Shown: piece after piece, positions 1-12,114 of the stretch
Layout: the number at the start of each line of letters is the position of its first letter
How positions within the stretch are numbered: the first letter of the stretch is position 1
NCBI GenBank assembly: GCA_003342895.1
Contig: PTFA01000024.1
Span: forward strand, 149,634-213,633
Origin: Casuarius casuarius
Taxonomy: Eukaryota; Chordata; Aves; Casuariiformes; Casuariidae
Length of the DNA stretch: 64,000 nucleotides
Reading direction: 5' to 3'
The notes under the pieces: generated by a model
Told to the model about the DNA's origin: nothing
The model's input: the letters and a program-made list of their open reading frames with translations, nothing else
Databases searched by the model: none
Made by a program: the position numbers and the translations under genes

Positions 1-3000
1 AAGGTTAGGCACTTGAACAAAAGTGGCATCAAAGTATTTTAAATTTTCTTTATCTGCAGAATGAAAAAATATACACACACACAGCCATGCAGTATAAAGT
101 GCTGCATTGTCCATTTTCAGCTCACCCCATCTCTAAAGCATACATGTCATAAAGTATAGATATGTAAACAATTGAAAAATGGCTGGATTCCTCTCTGGCC
201 ATGAACCAGCACCACTTTTCAGTTTTGAGTGAAGTTATTCTTCGTTTACACTGAGGTAAGTGAGAGGAAAATCAGAGAGTGCTGAAGTGAAGTAATGCAT
301 TTGGAGAGAACTTTTAGCTGAACTATGTACATTTTGTAGATGAGCTCAGTTTCTGAAAATGTGAGTTGCTGCACTACCTTGTTAAAGACCCACTATACTT
401 ACAGCCAGAAAAAAGTGCTCACGCATTTATTTCTGGGGAACAGTGACATCTAGCGAGCATTCTGACCAATAGTAAGTATTCCCTGGGGTGCTTTTTAAGA
501 CTGAGCCTGCNGCTTGGGTTTACTTTGTTTTGTGACGATTTGAATGTTGCAGTCCCTTAAATCTCAACTGCATTAGCTGCTAATCTCTGGCAAGATCAAA
601 TGAATATAAATGGAAAAGTATCTGTGTGCCAGAATGGTAAGGGAGTTGGGTGACTGATAATGGGGGACTTAAACATGATAAATGAAATGTAGGAAAGTGC
701 CCTGGTACAGATTTGCTCCAGGGCCTGTGCAAAGAGAGGCAAGCTCCAAGCTGTCAAGTGGTCAAGAGCAGCATCAGCCAGGAAACCACAGAGGCCAAGT
801 GGTTCATGAATTCAGTACTTTTCTGGTAGACTTTCTGTTCCTGGGCTCCTGGGAAGCTCCCGTCAGAATTTATGGCTGCCTTCTCCTACAGGAGATCCTG
901 GGGCATGTAGCTATACTCACCTCGCCTTGCTGCCTTTTAAGTGGGAGCACTCTGCTTGATAGAGGTCTGTATTCCACTCTCATGTAAAGTCTGCACTTTC
1001 CTTCTCTACTGGGGCTCAGCGCAGGACTGTAAGTGTGTGTGCACATCCATGTACGCGTAAAGAAGTTACAGCTTTAAAATAAAATGCTTTTGGAACTAAA
1101 AATACTATTTGCTTTACATAGCAGCTCTATGAGTATGTGACAGGTGGGATGGTCCTCCAAGGATTCCCAGAGGAGGGTCAAAAAGAAATGGATATGTTGC
1201 TTAAAAGGAACTTTTCTCAAAGATTGTGTTGCATAATGAACTTGGGGATTAGAAATGGTTTTGAGGTACGCAAACACCAACCTGGAAGTCTTCAACACTC
1301 CATCAGCATCTGCAGCTGGTCACTTCATTAGCACTTGGTCTTTAAAAAATGGAAAGGTGATCTTTCAGATGTGTCATAAATGACCATTATATAAAATTCC
1401 ATCTGTCCAGGCTGTAAGCATGTATTTTATTATACAAATTAGAAATATTTTGTTAGTATTCAGAGAGATATTGGACCAGATTCAGCTGTGTTTTTTAAAG
1501 CAGTTTAAGTCTGAGGAAACAGTTTTTCTACATCCATGCCAATTTAAGAGGGAAGAATCCTTTACCTAGATTATCACATGGCAAAAATGGCCCTTTACTT
1601 TTATCTGCCAGAATTTGAAGAAACCCATCAATAATGATGTGAAGATCTGAACTATTGGGAAACTAAAGATAATTAAATCTTTACATTATGCGCCATGTAA
1701 TTCCTAGATCTGGAGGGTGTGAAGTTTATTGCACATAAATGCCTTATCATAAGCTACATGAATGGGTAAAATTCCCACAGTAATATTAGCTTTGATGATT
1801 TCCTGTGTCATGGCATTTATATTGTTCTTTTTTTTTTCTTTTTTTCTTTTCCGTACTGCAAATGCTGGAAGCATGCACATTAGAGGAAAACTTGTGCAAA
1901 TATCTCAAATGCCAGTAAGAGAATAGGAAGACTATCTCATTGTACTATGTCTCTTCTTGTCTTATCGCAGGAAAGAGTGTGGCATATGATCATCTCATGA
2001 AGGCTGCATCTTAATGCACAGGCACAACAGGACCGAAGTAACGCTGGGCAAACCTAATACTGACGATTCCCAACTTCTGTGCATTTGACTTTGCTACCAT
2101 AATATTTTTATAATGCTGTAACAGTCAAACATGCCTCCAGCATTTTTTCTAAACTTCATAAGGCAGATACATTGAATTTTGTGCAAGATAATTGTTGAGC
2201 CAAGAAAAGAGGATTGGCGTCTTCCTAGGAGAGCACTGTTGACTGTCATAACTGGGCTGCAACCACAGCAATAACCGTCTCTCAAATATTGGCTGCCCTC
2301 TCTTTGAACAAGGGCTTTTCTGCAGAGATCTACTGAAGAGTTTCCTGTGACGAGGGAAAAGGCTGAAATGTGTCAGTGGGACACACAACACAGGAGCCAG
2401 ACTATGTGGTAGCCAGGTTTTGGGGGCCAGCCATAGCCACGTAACAGAAGAGGTTTTTAAGACAGAGGGAGAGGAACTGATTTTCCCCTTTCCACCTCCA
2501 ACAATCTGACAAAGGCACTGCAGAAGGAGTGAGATCAAGGTGTGGAGAAAATTTATCTTATGGTGAGGTCTTCAAAAACCTGAGTGCTTTAAGAATAAAG
2601 CTTCAGTGGTTAATAAATTTTGTCACTAAACATGTGCTTTGCCCTTTTCCTTCATTCATCCTGAGGCATCTAGTTTAGCTCCTCAGAGACCATATTTTAG
2701 ATGAAGCAATGCATGGAAAATGTTTAATGGGTGAGAGGGCTCTTGGACACTAATTTGAGAATCCAGCGCAGCATCCTGTCAGATTGCAAGGGAGGTTGTC
2801 AGAGGAGAGGTCTGAGATGAGAGGTCTGACGTAGGAGCATATCCAAGAGACAGAGCTAGAACATTGAGTCTGTATTAAGCCATTCTCAGCTGGTTTAGAA
2901 GTATGTAAGATTTTGCAGTGGAGTCTAAATAATGAGGTATTTGGCTAGGCTGTGTAAGTGTAAACATAATGTTTCAATTTAAACCTTCTATATCTGATGA

Positions 3001-6000
3001 TTTTTTCTCTTCAATTTGCATTTTACTAATAACACAGAATTGTACAGATTCCCTAAAGTCATCAGCAGGATGAAATCATTACACTGACAAAGCCCTCTAT
3101 GACTTGAGCCACTTTGAGCATTGTAGGCTATTTTTTCTCTCAGGGTACCAGCTGCAGGAGGGCGACTGATGAGGTATGACTTTGCCTTTGACTTAGTAGC
3201 TATTTTCTGATAGCAAAGTATAGGGAAAAACTTTGATATTGATCAAAAATGGTTATTAATAAAATTGTAATGTTAAATTATTCCAATCCTGCCTTTTTTC
3301 AATTTTAAAAGGTATCTGTGATTACTTTATACCAGTGGTGACTGGAGAACACAAAATAGGTGTTTACGGGTTAGGTTCTGGGGGAATTATTTTATGCTAG
3401 GAAATTCCTTGGATAAATAAAGGAATACCTCATCCTTTGTTAGTTAAGGATCAGTTTCAAGTGTCAAAAGATGTAACACATTGTCTGTAAACCATTAAAC
3501 ATATTTTTATGTAGGCTCAAAAGCCATTTTTTTACAATTCCTTAACTTTTCACCTTATTTCCTTTTATGCTACAAGTTGGAAAGCGTGTAAAAAGCTTTG
3601 TGCTTTGTATACAATATTTTTGCCAGGAGCCTTTAATCATGTTTTGGAAGTGGCTTACATACCACTAAAGTGTAAAAGCAACTGTAAAGTGAAAAAGAAA
3701 CTGATGATGAGTTAAACCATCATTGTGTGTCACTGGAAAGAGCAAGGCCTTTCACAGAGGACTCCTGTTAGGTAAAATGGCATGATCCTTATTTCAAGAA
3801 AAAAAACCTTTTAGCAGAGTTGAGCATCAGAAAGATTCTAGAATTTAAAAGAACCAAAGCATATTCTCTTCAGAAACATAAGAGAAAGTAGTGACATGTT
3901 GGTAGCAAAAGCGGACACAGCTTTGGTTTGGTGCCACATGATGGGAACATCTCAAGAGTAGGTCCACTAGGAGTGGACCCAGGGTACGAGTCTGAGACAG
4001 TAAGAAGCCCGCACTTCTGACCTGACACATATATGGATTCCTCCTGTCATTAAGTCATAAAAAAAATGAGATTATAAAACAAGTGGCACAAGAAAGCATT
4101 TGTTCCTAACCCAAACTTTACTGCAATATTCATAGTTTAGCCATTGGCGTATACAAATAAGTAACAATCAGATATATGAAAAATAATGGAAAAGCAAAAA
4201 AGCTACAACATACCACTTGGGAATAGTGATTTTCATTTCATGAATATTTCTGTAATATGATGACAAGACTGCATTGCCACTTGAAAGACAAAGCGGTAAA
4301 GCATTGCCAAGGAATTAAACTGAAATTTCCATTTTGAAGATCCTACTAGGATATTGAGGTACTATTTAAAATACTGTCATGGGGAACAGAGAACAGTAGA
4401 AAGATTTTTTTTTATATAAGATTACTGATATTCATTTTTTTGATTATTATTTTTGATGACAACTCCACAAATGACTTATTTTTATAAAACAACATCTCAG
4501 GTTTTATAAGACTTAAAATTTCTCTCGCTTGATCATCTATAATCCTACAGTTTGGGTTATCTGTGCTGTATCACATAGCTCAGATCAATCCTCAGATGGA
4601 ATTTCTGTTCCAACTATACACTATCTATCTTTGCTACTTATGACACGTGAAGACAAGACTTGCAGCTACTTGGAAGAATTAGATATCCTGGGCTCCATAT
4701 GGGTAGACCACACTCACTGATGTAGTCTTTGTTAAAAGCTTTCCATAAAAAGATAAATAAAAAGAACGCAAATGAACTAGCCGTTGCTCCTGTTTGTGCT
4801 CTGGTTTTAATTTTTCTTTTGCTTTTTTTATCAATAAAAAAGTCATGATTAATAAGCACAATTATTTTCCTTGTCTTTAATCACTGTGTCTCCTAANAGT
4901 TGGCAAGGGAGCCCATGTGACTAAAATAGCGGCAGTCAAGTCCCTGAACTGGCATTAAGATAAACAATTACTGCATGTTGGCCTCTCATTTTTCACTTCT
5001 CCAGATTATATGTTATACAGGGGAGCTTTGTTTATTTCTTTGTTTGGATAAAACTGCTTGCTGCAATTGCTTCTGCATTTCAGTTTTTCTTTTTGCAATC
5101 AGACTGTGCCTTGGTACTACTGCCCTGTTGTCTCATGTTGCTAATGTCTTCTTCTCCACTCACCACTTCTGTTTTGGTATTATTTCCCTTTGAGCTTCTC
5201 CCTTACAGTGTTGGGAGCAGGTAGAGAAAGAAGCTCCCTGCTTTCCATTTTTCTGCCCTGTGACTCACTGGCACTAAGAAAAATAGTTGCAAGGGAATTC
5301 TGCCTGCCTTTACAATGAAGCATGCTCTTCTGCTCTGATGGAATGGCACACAGGCATTCCAGACAACAACTAAAACAGGGGTCTCTTCAGTGCAGATGAG
5401 ACTTTAAGAGAATTTAGCTTCTAGCTGAAAACAAACAGTAATCACCACTGCCAGAAACCCTCAAGTATATATACACACTGAAAATGTTAGTTTTTATGAC
5501 TTTGACAAATTTGGGACAGCTTTTTATGGTAACAACAATAGGTACATCCTGACACCAGAATGGCTGTTAGCTTTGATCAAAAACTTGGAGATTTTAGAGA
5601 TTATAATACCTTTTTAATGACTACCTCTTAGTGTTAACAGGTGCAGTCAAATTTGTTGCAATAAAACTAAGCAAGCAATCTGAAACAGACATGGAAAATT
5701 TCAAGTCAAATCTTTAAAAAGCGACAAGCTTTAGAAGCAACCAAAAATGAGAAGCAATCTCTAGTAGAGTATGCCAGAAAACCTTAATTAGAGAGTTACT
5801 TAAAAACTGCTGATGATTTGAAATTTTTATTTAAGTTTCCTCTGACTCGGCCCTAAAGAATAAATTGTATTTTAGTTGTGGATCATGATAACACTTTCAG
5901 CTCACAACAAAAAGCAATATAATTTGGTTTCTGGGCTTGCTATGAAATTACCATATAGTTCTCATAATTCATAACAATAGTTGCAACCTTGCAGTCTAGA

Positions 6001-7471
6001 ACTTGGTTAATATCTTGCTGTAAATGATTTTATTTAAAAAGTGTGCACACTGGACTTAATTGAGTTTGTTATAGGCTGTTGCTTTCCAGCTTATATTTGC
6101 AAAACAGCAAACAGACAAAACCCCAAGAAGTAATACTTCTAATAATAATACAACTAATAAAATGTGTGACTTTAAAGATTTAGGAGCATGCTGCAAGCTC
6201 CTTAAACTCACAAGTGTGTATTTCCATGTTATTGAACTTTATATACCAATCTGTTGCTGTGAGATTGGTCTGCCTTTCAGAATTGTATTAAGCAACATGG
6301 CTAGCATCTGCCTGATGCCGTTTATTCTTTCCCCCATCGTCTGCCCAAGGGGAAAACTACCTGAGTGAGATTTTAAAACAAATAATATGTGTATTATGTT
6401 GTGTGTTTATGTTGGATGAGGGAAAATTGAAGAAATATGCCTTTCACTTGGAATGAAAGTAAATGAGCTTTTGTTGAGGTTCTTAACTCTGATGAAATTT
6501 CATTCCATGGTCTTGACTGGTCGCTGAGAAAGACTTGTTTAGGACACCCATGAACTTCAGTGGGACTGTCTGTGTGTGTAACTGCCAGCACTGTGAGCAG
6601 AAATGTCAAGATCTGACACACATAAAATATTTATTCTGCGCATCTAGTTATTACCCGCCAAACTTCAAAAAAATGACTACGGATTCTTTGTTTCTCAAGC
6701 ATATGTGTGTAAATAGTTCATCCAGGGATTTTATTGGTGCCCAACTTCAAATGTCATAGGATGATCAGGTACCAGTAAAACGTTATTTTGAAGGTTTTAA
6801 AATCTTCATAAATAATACCTAATGCCTGTTCCACAGGATGCATGAAATGACAGTGTTCATGTATTGAAATAAAATTTCAGTGCATGTGATGTTCGTAACT
6901 TCTCCTATGGGTAACAGTTGTAGAGCATAAGCTGCGAACATCTGAGCCTTCACGGGCATTCCTGAACGTGCTGATGATGTGCTCCTCTAGCACTGTTAAC
7001 TCATCTGTAGCTGGAAAACTGAAGCACACAGAGAAAAAAATAGGCTCTGTTAGGCTACCTTAGAAGACTGTGACAAAGTCATCGAAATGGAGCTCTCCTC
7101 AGGCTGGTGCAATTGTCTTTAAAAATCCTCTCTCTAGTGTATGGAAGATCTTAGTAGCCATTTGATTGTAGGTCCTAAATTTCTTTAGGTTTTTTACAGT
7201 AGCATCTTAGTACTGATAAGATGTGCACTTTTGAAAAGAATCCACATTGTACAGCAGTCTCAGAGTATTCAGTATTAACTGATTCCTTTGAGAAGAAACC
7301 AACCTGGGATACTCCTAATGCAGAAGTGCACCTAATGCAGTTCAACTGCAGTTCAACTGTTAAATAGCATCCAATCTGAAGTAAAATCCCCTAAAATGTG
7401 TATTGTTTGAACATCAGGTCATCAGCACCAACCATTTTGCTCTACAAATCTATTTCTATTGTGCTGCACTA

Positions 7472-8470
7472 AGAATCATAGAAGACTTTGGCTGGAAGGG
7501 ACCTCTAGAGATCATCTGGTCTGATCCCCCACTCCAGGCAGGACGAACTTTGAAATTAAAGCAAACTTTGAAAACAGACTGTGTTCAGGGTCTTGTCCAG
7601 CTGAGTTTTGAATATCTCCATAAACAGAGATTCCACAGCCTCTCTGGACAGATTCTTCATGGCGATTCTTTTTTTCCTAATGTCTAGTCAGAGTTTGTGT
7701 TCTTGCAGCTTGTACCAATTCCTTCTCACCCTGTCATTATGCATGTCTGAGAAGAGTTTGGTTCCGTTTTCTCTAGGTTAGACAGCAAAAAGATTTCCCT
7801 TTACTATTCTCTTCTTCAGGCTGAACAAACCCAGTTTTCTCAGTGTCTCCTTGTATGCTGGGTGCTCTGGCCCCCAACCCTCTTGATGGCCCTTCAATAA
7901 ACCTGCTCCAGTATGTCAATGTCACTATCTGTCTTGTTCTGAAAAGCCCAAAACCAGACATGGTATTCCAGATGCACTCTCACAAGTGCCAAATACTGGA
8001 GGAATAATCACTTCCCTTAATCTGCTGGCTACAGTCTTAAAAATACAGCCCAGTAGTTAGCCTTCATCACCACAAAGACACACTGCTAACTACTAGAACC
8101 CCCAAGTCCTTTTCTGCAAAGCTGCCTTCTAGCCAGTTAATCCATGGCTTGTGTTGTTGCATGAGTTATTCCATCCCAAATGCAGGACTCCACATTTTGT
8201 GTTTTTGAACTTCACAAGCTTTCTGTCAGCCCAGACCTCAAGGCCCCTGTGAGTGGCAGTCCTGTCCTTCAGCACACTGACTGCTCTTCCACACTGGATG
8301 TCATCTTTCGACTTGCTGAGGGTGCATTCCATCCCATAGTCCATGTTGTTAACAAAGGCATTGAACAGTATCAATCCCAGTACCAACTCTAGTAACAGCT
8401 CACCAGCCTTCATCCAGTCATCAGCATCCTCATGTAGATCTAACCTTTGATCTCTTCCATCTGTCATTAT
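7472..8470 (-). mobile_element. CR1 LINE retrotransposon, 3' fragment, degenerate
   Basis: The + strand begins with the reverse complement of a CR1 3' end (AATCATAGAA, then GGCTGGAAGGGACCTCTAGA), the standard avian/reptilian CR1 tail. Read on the minus strand, the distal half (about 8,467 down to 8,129) translates to a decayed part of the CR1 ORF2 reverse transcriptase. Visible remnants are LVLGLILFNAFVNNMD (family pattern LGPxLFNIFxNDLD), ECTLSKSKDD in place of the catalytic ECTLSKFADD-type box, and GLEVWADRKLVKFKNTKCGVLHLG, matching the family WADRNLMKFNKGKCKVLHLG-type segment. Nearer the 3' end lie the remaining ORF2 and 3' UTR portions. The element is 5'-truncated as most CR1 copies are, and the damaged catalytic box shows it is inactive. 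The left edge is fairly clear; the right edge is approximate, since similarity fades after 8,467. I saw no target-site duplication, which is normal for CR1. Confidence 0.92.
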
Positions 8471-10391
8471 TCAGCCTTTAGACTGTTCTGTTTAATGTCT
8501 TGAGTCCTACTTCCTTATGCAAATGATGTGTGCAAGTACAACTGACCACAGTTTTTAGTTCCATTCCAGGCTTTGTTATGGACATATCCTCCATAATTGG
8601 ATGTTTCACCTATGGAAGCTACTTCTTCACTTACGAAAACTGCCTTTGCTTCAAACTGTTGATTCACTCAGTTGATTTGCATATGTACATCACTTCCCTC
8701 TCTTTAAATAGAAATTTATTCTTCTCACTTCTGCATCAAATGAAGAGCTTTCAGAATTTTTTTGTAACTATTACAGGAAAAAAAGTATTTTCTATGCTAC
8801 ATTATCTAGGGAAAATGTTTTTCTCCTAAAGTGTAAAAACAGCACTTTGACGTGGTGCCACTTTTTTGAAACTTGCAGGAATGACTCTCAAAGATGTAAG
8901 AAAGAAGCTGTCCAGGAGAGATTCATGAGTTTATTCAGGCTTTTAACAAAAGAAGTGATGAAACTCCAAATTCTATATTCCAGCATAGCTATTGATTCAT
9001 GGCATTCACTCAAGTATTCCGTTTCAGGAAAAAAAGTGGTGCATGTGGGGGGGTGTATGAGTGTGGCAAAGATAAACTGGATAATGTTTTAGGCTTAAAA
9101 TGTAATAGTTAAAAAGTGTAAAAATTTCATAACTCTCCAGTTAAGAAATCTCCCATATGCAGGGGTATAAAGGGAATTTTTAATACCACACAGTTTACCA
9201 TTGTGCTCAAGTTCTGTTCCCAGTGTAATCAATGCTTCGTGTGTGCTAATGGGACAAGACATCTGCATATGAACTCCTAGATCAACTTGGAACATGCTGC
9301 ATTCACCAGAAAGTCCTTTACTTCAGCCCCCCTACCAAATTCCAATCAACCTCTCTTGTGCCCCTGTAGTAGGACTTCCACAGAAGTGAAGTCGTATGGG
9401 CTATGTTATCAAGACTTGTCAATTTAGATTATTTTTGAGTTGATTTTTGTCCTCAGCATAACGTCTTCCCCGTTGCTCAGTCACTACTAGAAGACTCCAT
9501 CTCCTGCCCTTTTCGCCCTTAGCAAATGTATTTGTAACTTCAGCCTGACATGAAGTAATAACAGAGTCCTAACAATTATCTAAACTTTCTGGCTAGGGCA
9601 ATTACATTAAGATCTTTACGTTTACAGTATTTCATGTGCCTAATCCAAAATAAATCAACTGATACCCTAAAGCACAAAAATTAATGGAGAAAATGTTTCT
9701 ACCCACTGAATCTCTGAATGGTGTCAGGCTCAGTTTTAATTATACAATATTGTTTACTTGTTATTTGCTGAGGACAACTGCTATCACTCTAATCCCCTAA
9801 TGTCCAAAGAATGCCTATTCAATAATGACAGTTTAAAATTTCCTGTCCATGTTCTTTTCATGCACACTAAGGTACTGTAATTTCTGGTGCACTGAAACCT
9901 CAACTGCCAGTTGCAAATATATATTAATAACACTGTTTGAAAAGACAAATTGGGCAGTCAAATCCAGCAAATTTTCATTAAAATCAAGTTTTATGTTTAT
10001 ATGAGAAAATAGTCAATATTAAACCAATCTGAAAGAGATGACTGGCAGTTTGTTCTTGTTTACCTGGTTTAAGAAAAGAAAGTCATCTTTGCACAAATAT
10101 GCACACTCAATTAATAAGATTCTGGCTGATTTCCATTCATTTCCTATTTCAAGGAATAGTACACTTCTTGAAATATATCAACAAAGTAAACCATTTGAGG
10201 CTAATATGGCAATTAGACACATGCCTAATTTGCCTAACCCTATCTTCATCTGAGTTTACCCTAATACTGACATCTTTAGGCTATTTCAGAGTTGCCTGAA
10301 GTTTTACTCACTTGAGACAGAAGCTCATTATTCATATTATTTCCATGCAAATCAAAAGTTACTCCTATGTTGGGAGGCTTGAATCTAGAGT

Positions 10392-10412
10392 TAAATTGTA
10401 CTGTACAATTTA
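10392..10412. repeat. Perfect 10-bp-arm palindrome, one-base centre
   Basis: TAAATTGTAC and its exact reverse complement flank a single T at 10,402. The sequence is AT-rich and lies in intergenic DNA. No function is known to me. Confidence 0.9.
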
Positions 10413-10504
10413 CTTTAAATCTCAAGTATAACTGCTTCATTTAGAGATGTACTATGTAGTTATTAGTAACAAGTAACCCTCAAACCGTATATAAATGTAT
10501 AAAT

Positions 10505-10518
10505 ACACACACACACAC
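10505..10518. repeat. (AC)7 microsatellite
   Basis: Seven uninterrupted AC units in intergenic DNA. This is a simple repeat, likely variable in length. Confidence 0.95.
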
Positions 10519-12067
10519 GTTTCTTTACCAGTATCTTAGGAGAAAGGTTTATCATATTAAATTACTCTGACATAAAATAATTGAATATACGATAGGTATC
10601 GTTCAGGAGATGTATTCCTAGCCTTGAGTAAAGATCTCTTAAAGGATAGTCTGAAATTTCTATTTATATCTTTTCTGTCAGTGTTGTAACTTTGGTACCT
10701 GACTTAAAGAATCTTGAGGTCCCTGGTAGAACATTGGAGGAAGATATCTTTACTGCCCTCTGGTGTGGATAGCATAGAAGAGAGAAGAATTGGAAATTAG
10801 AGAAAACTCAACCAAAATATTCATAACCTAGCTGGTGAATGGCAATCTAGGCTGTATAAATTGGAGTTGCCACTTGCTGTTCAAGCTATCTGCTATGAAT
10901 GGACCTGCATAGAGAGCCAAAAATGCTTGGACAGTCTGCTAACAGATGTGTTGATTCTGTCCTTGTGAAGGGTTGTTTATCACCAATTTTAAAACACAGA
11001 TTTCTTCTACCAGTAATACAGAAACACTCTCAGGGAGACCAACTTTGTAAGAGAGTGCAAGAGTCATCTGAGCAAATATACGTGAGCTAATGATCCTGAT
11101 CTTCCTTTAGAGCCAATGGAGAAAAATAGACATTTGGGGGCATGATTCATCCCAAGCTAGACATCTAAAACAGGTCAGATGAAGCCTGCTCTAGAAGTGC
11201 CTATTTCTCTCTTTTGACTACAAAGGGAGCCCAGCATGACTACCTCAGAGGAAGATATCTATATTGTAAATGCCTCAAGTTAGATGAGGTGAATCCCCCA
11301 CCTGTATTTTGAACACTTCGACCTGTACCTACATGTCCTACTTTCAGGCAAAACAATGGAACAGCTATCACAGCACAGCAGAAAGCAAAGCTAACATGTC
11401 TGGCACATTTGCACAATGAGGCTTCAGATGACAACAATGCTAAAAGACCTGTCCTTAGCCATGAGCAAGAAGATAAACAGCCATCCTTATTTTTTCAAAG
11501 CTATTTATAGACATTTCACCACTAANTACAAGATGCTGAGACCAACTATCATCAAGCTGGTAGGAATAAGCAGCTCCACATCACATTCATTCCTCCGCTC
11601 CTTCACATAGAAGGCACAGAGAAGACCATAACCAGCATTTGGATTGCCAGCTTCGTTGCCCCATCATTTGATTCCTTCCAACCTGTCTCACCAACAGCAG
11701 CAAACTGTTGTCAGTTGAGCTACAGTTAATATCATTAGAAAAAAATAAAATGACATAAAAATTATAACATGTTCTTGCCAAAATCTGGATAACAGTCTTG
11801 AAGTTTCAGACATACATACATAGCCACAAATGAGTCCACTCAGAGAATAAAATATACTTGCATCCTCTCTCTGTTCTGCTATCGAAGCTTGTATTGTGTT
11901 TCAGCAAAGTCAGTGTCATTCTTTTTCATGCCTGTATTAGAGATTCTATCAAAAATACACTGGAGAGTCTCAGACCACTTTAGAAGTGCTGTAACCCTAT
12001 AATGCCAAAGCTCATTAAGAAATATGATGCATTTGGATTGGTACAATAATGATTTCACCCACAGGAA

Positions 12068-12114
12068 CAGGACACAAGTGTCAGGGTACAAGTTACTCCC
12101 TGACACTTTTCCTG
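12068..12114. repeat. Imperfect inverted repeat, hairpin-forming
   Basis: An 11-bp perfect stem (AAGTGTCAGGG at 12,076-12,086 with CCCTGACACTT at 12,098-12,108) encloses an 11-nt loop. After an asymmetric internal loop (3 nt against 1 nt) the stem continues for 5 bp (CAGGA at 12,068 with TCCTG at 12,110). If transcribed it would fold into a small hairpin, but it is shorter than a usual miRNA precursor. No coding context. Confidence 0.85.

Noticed and set aside
2149..2538. 129-codon minus-strand open frame in the 5' flank
   Set aside because: No family resemblance, no CpG promoter and no splice-bounded structure; consistent with chance.
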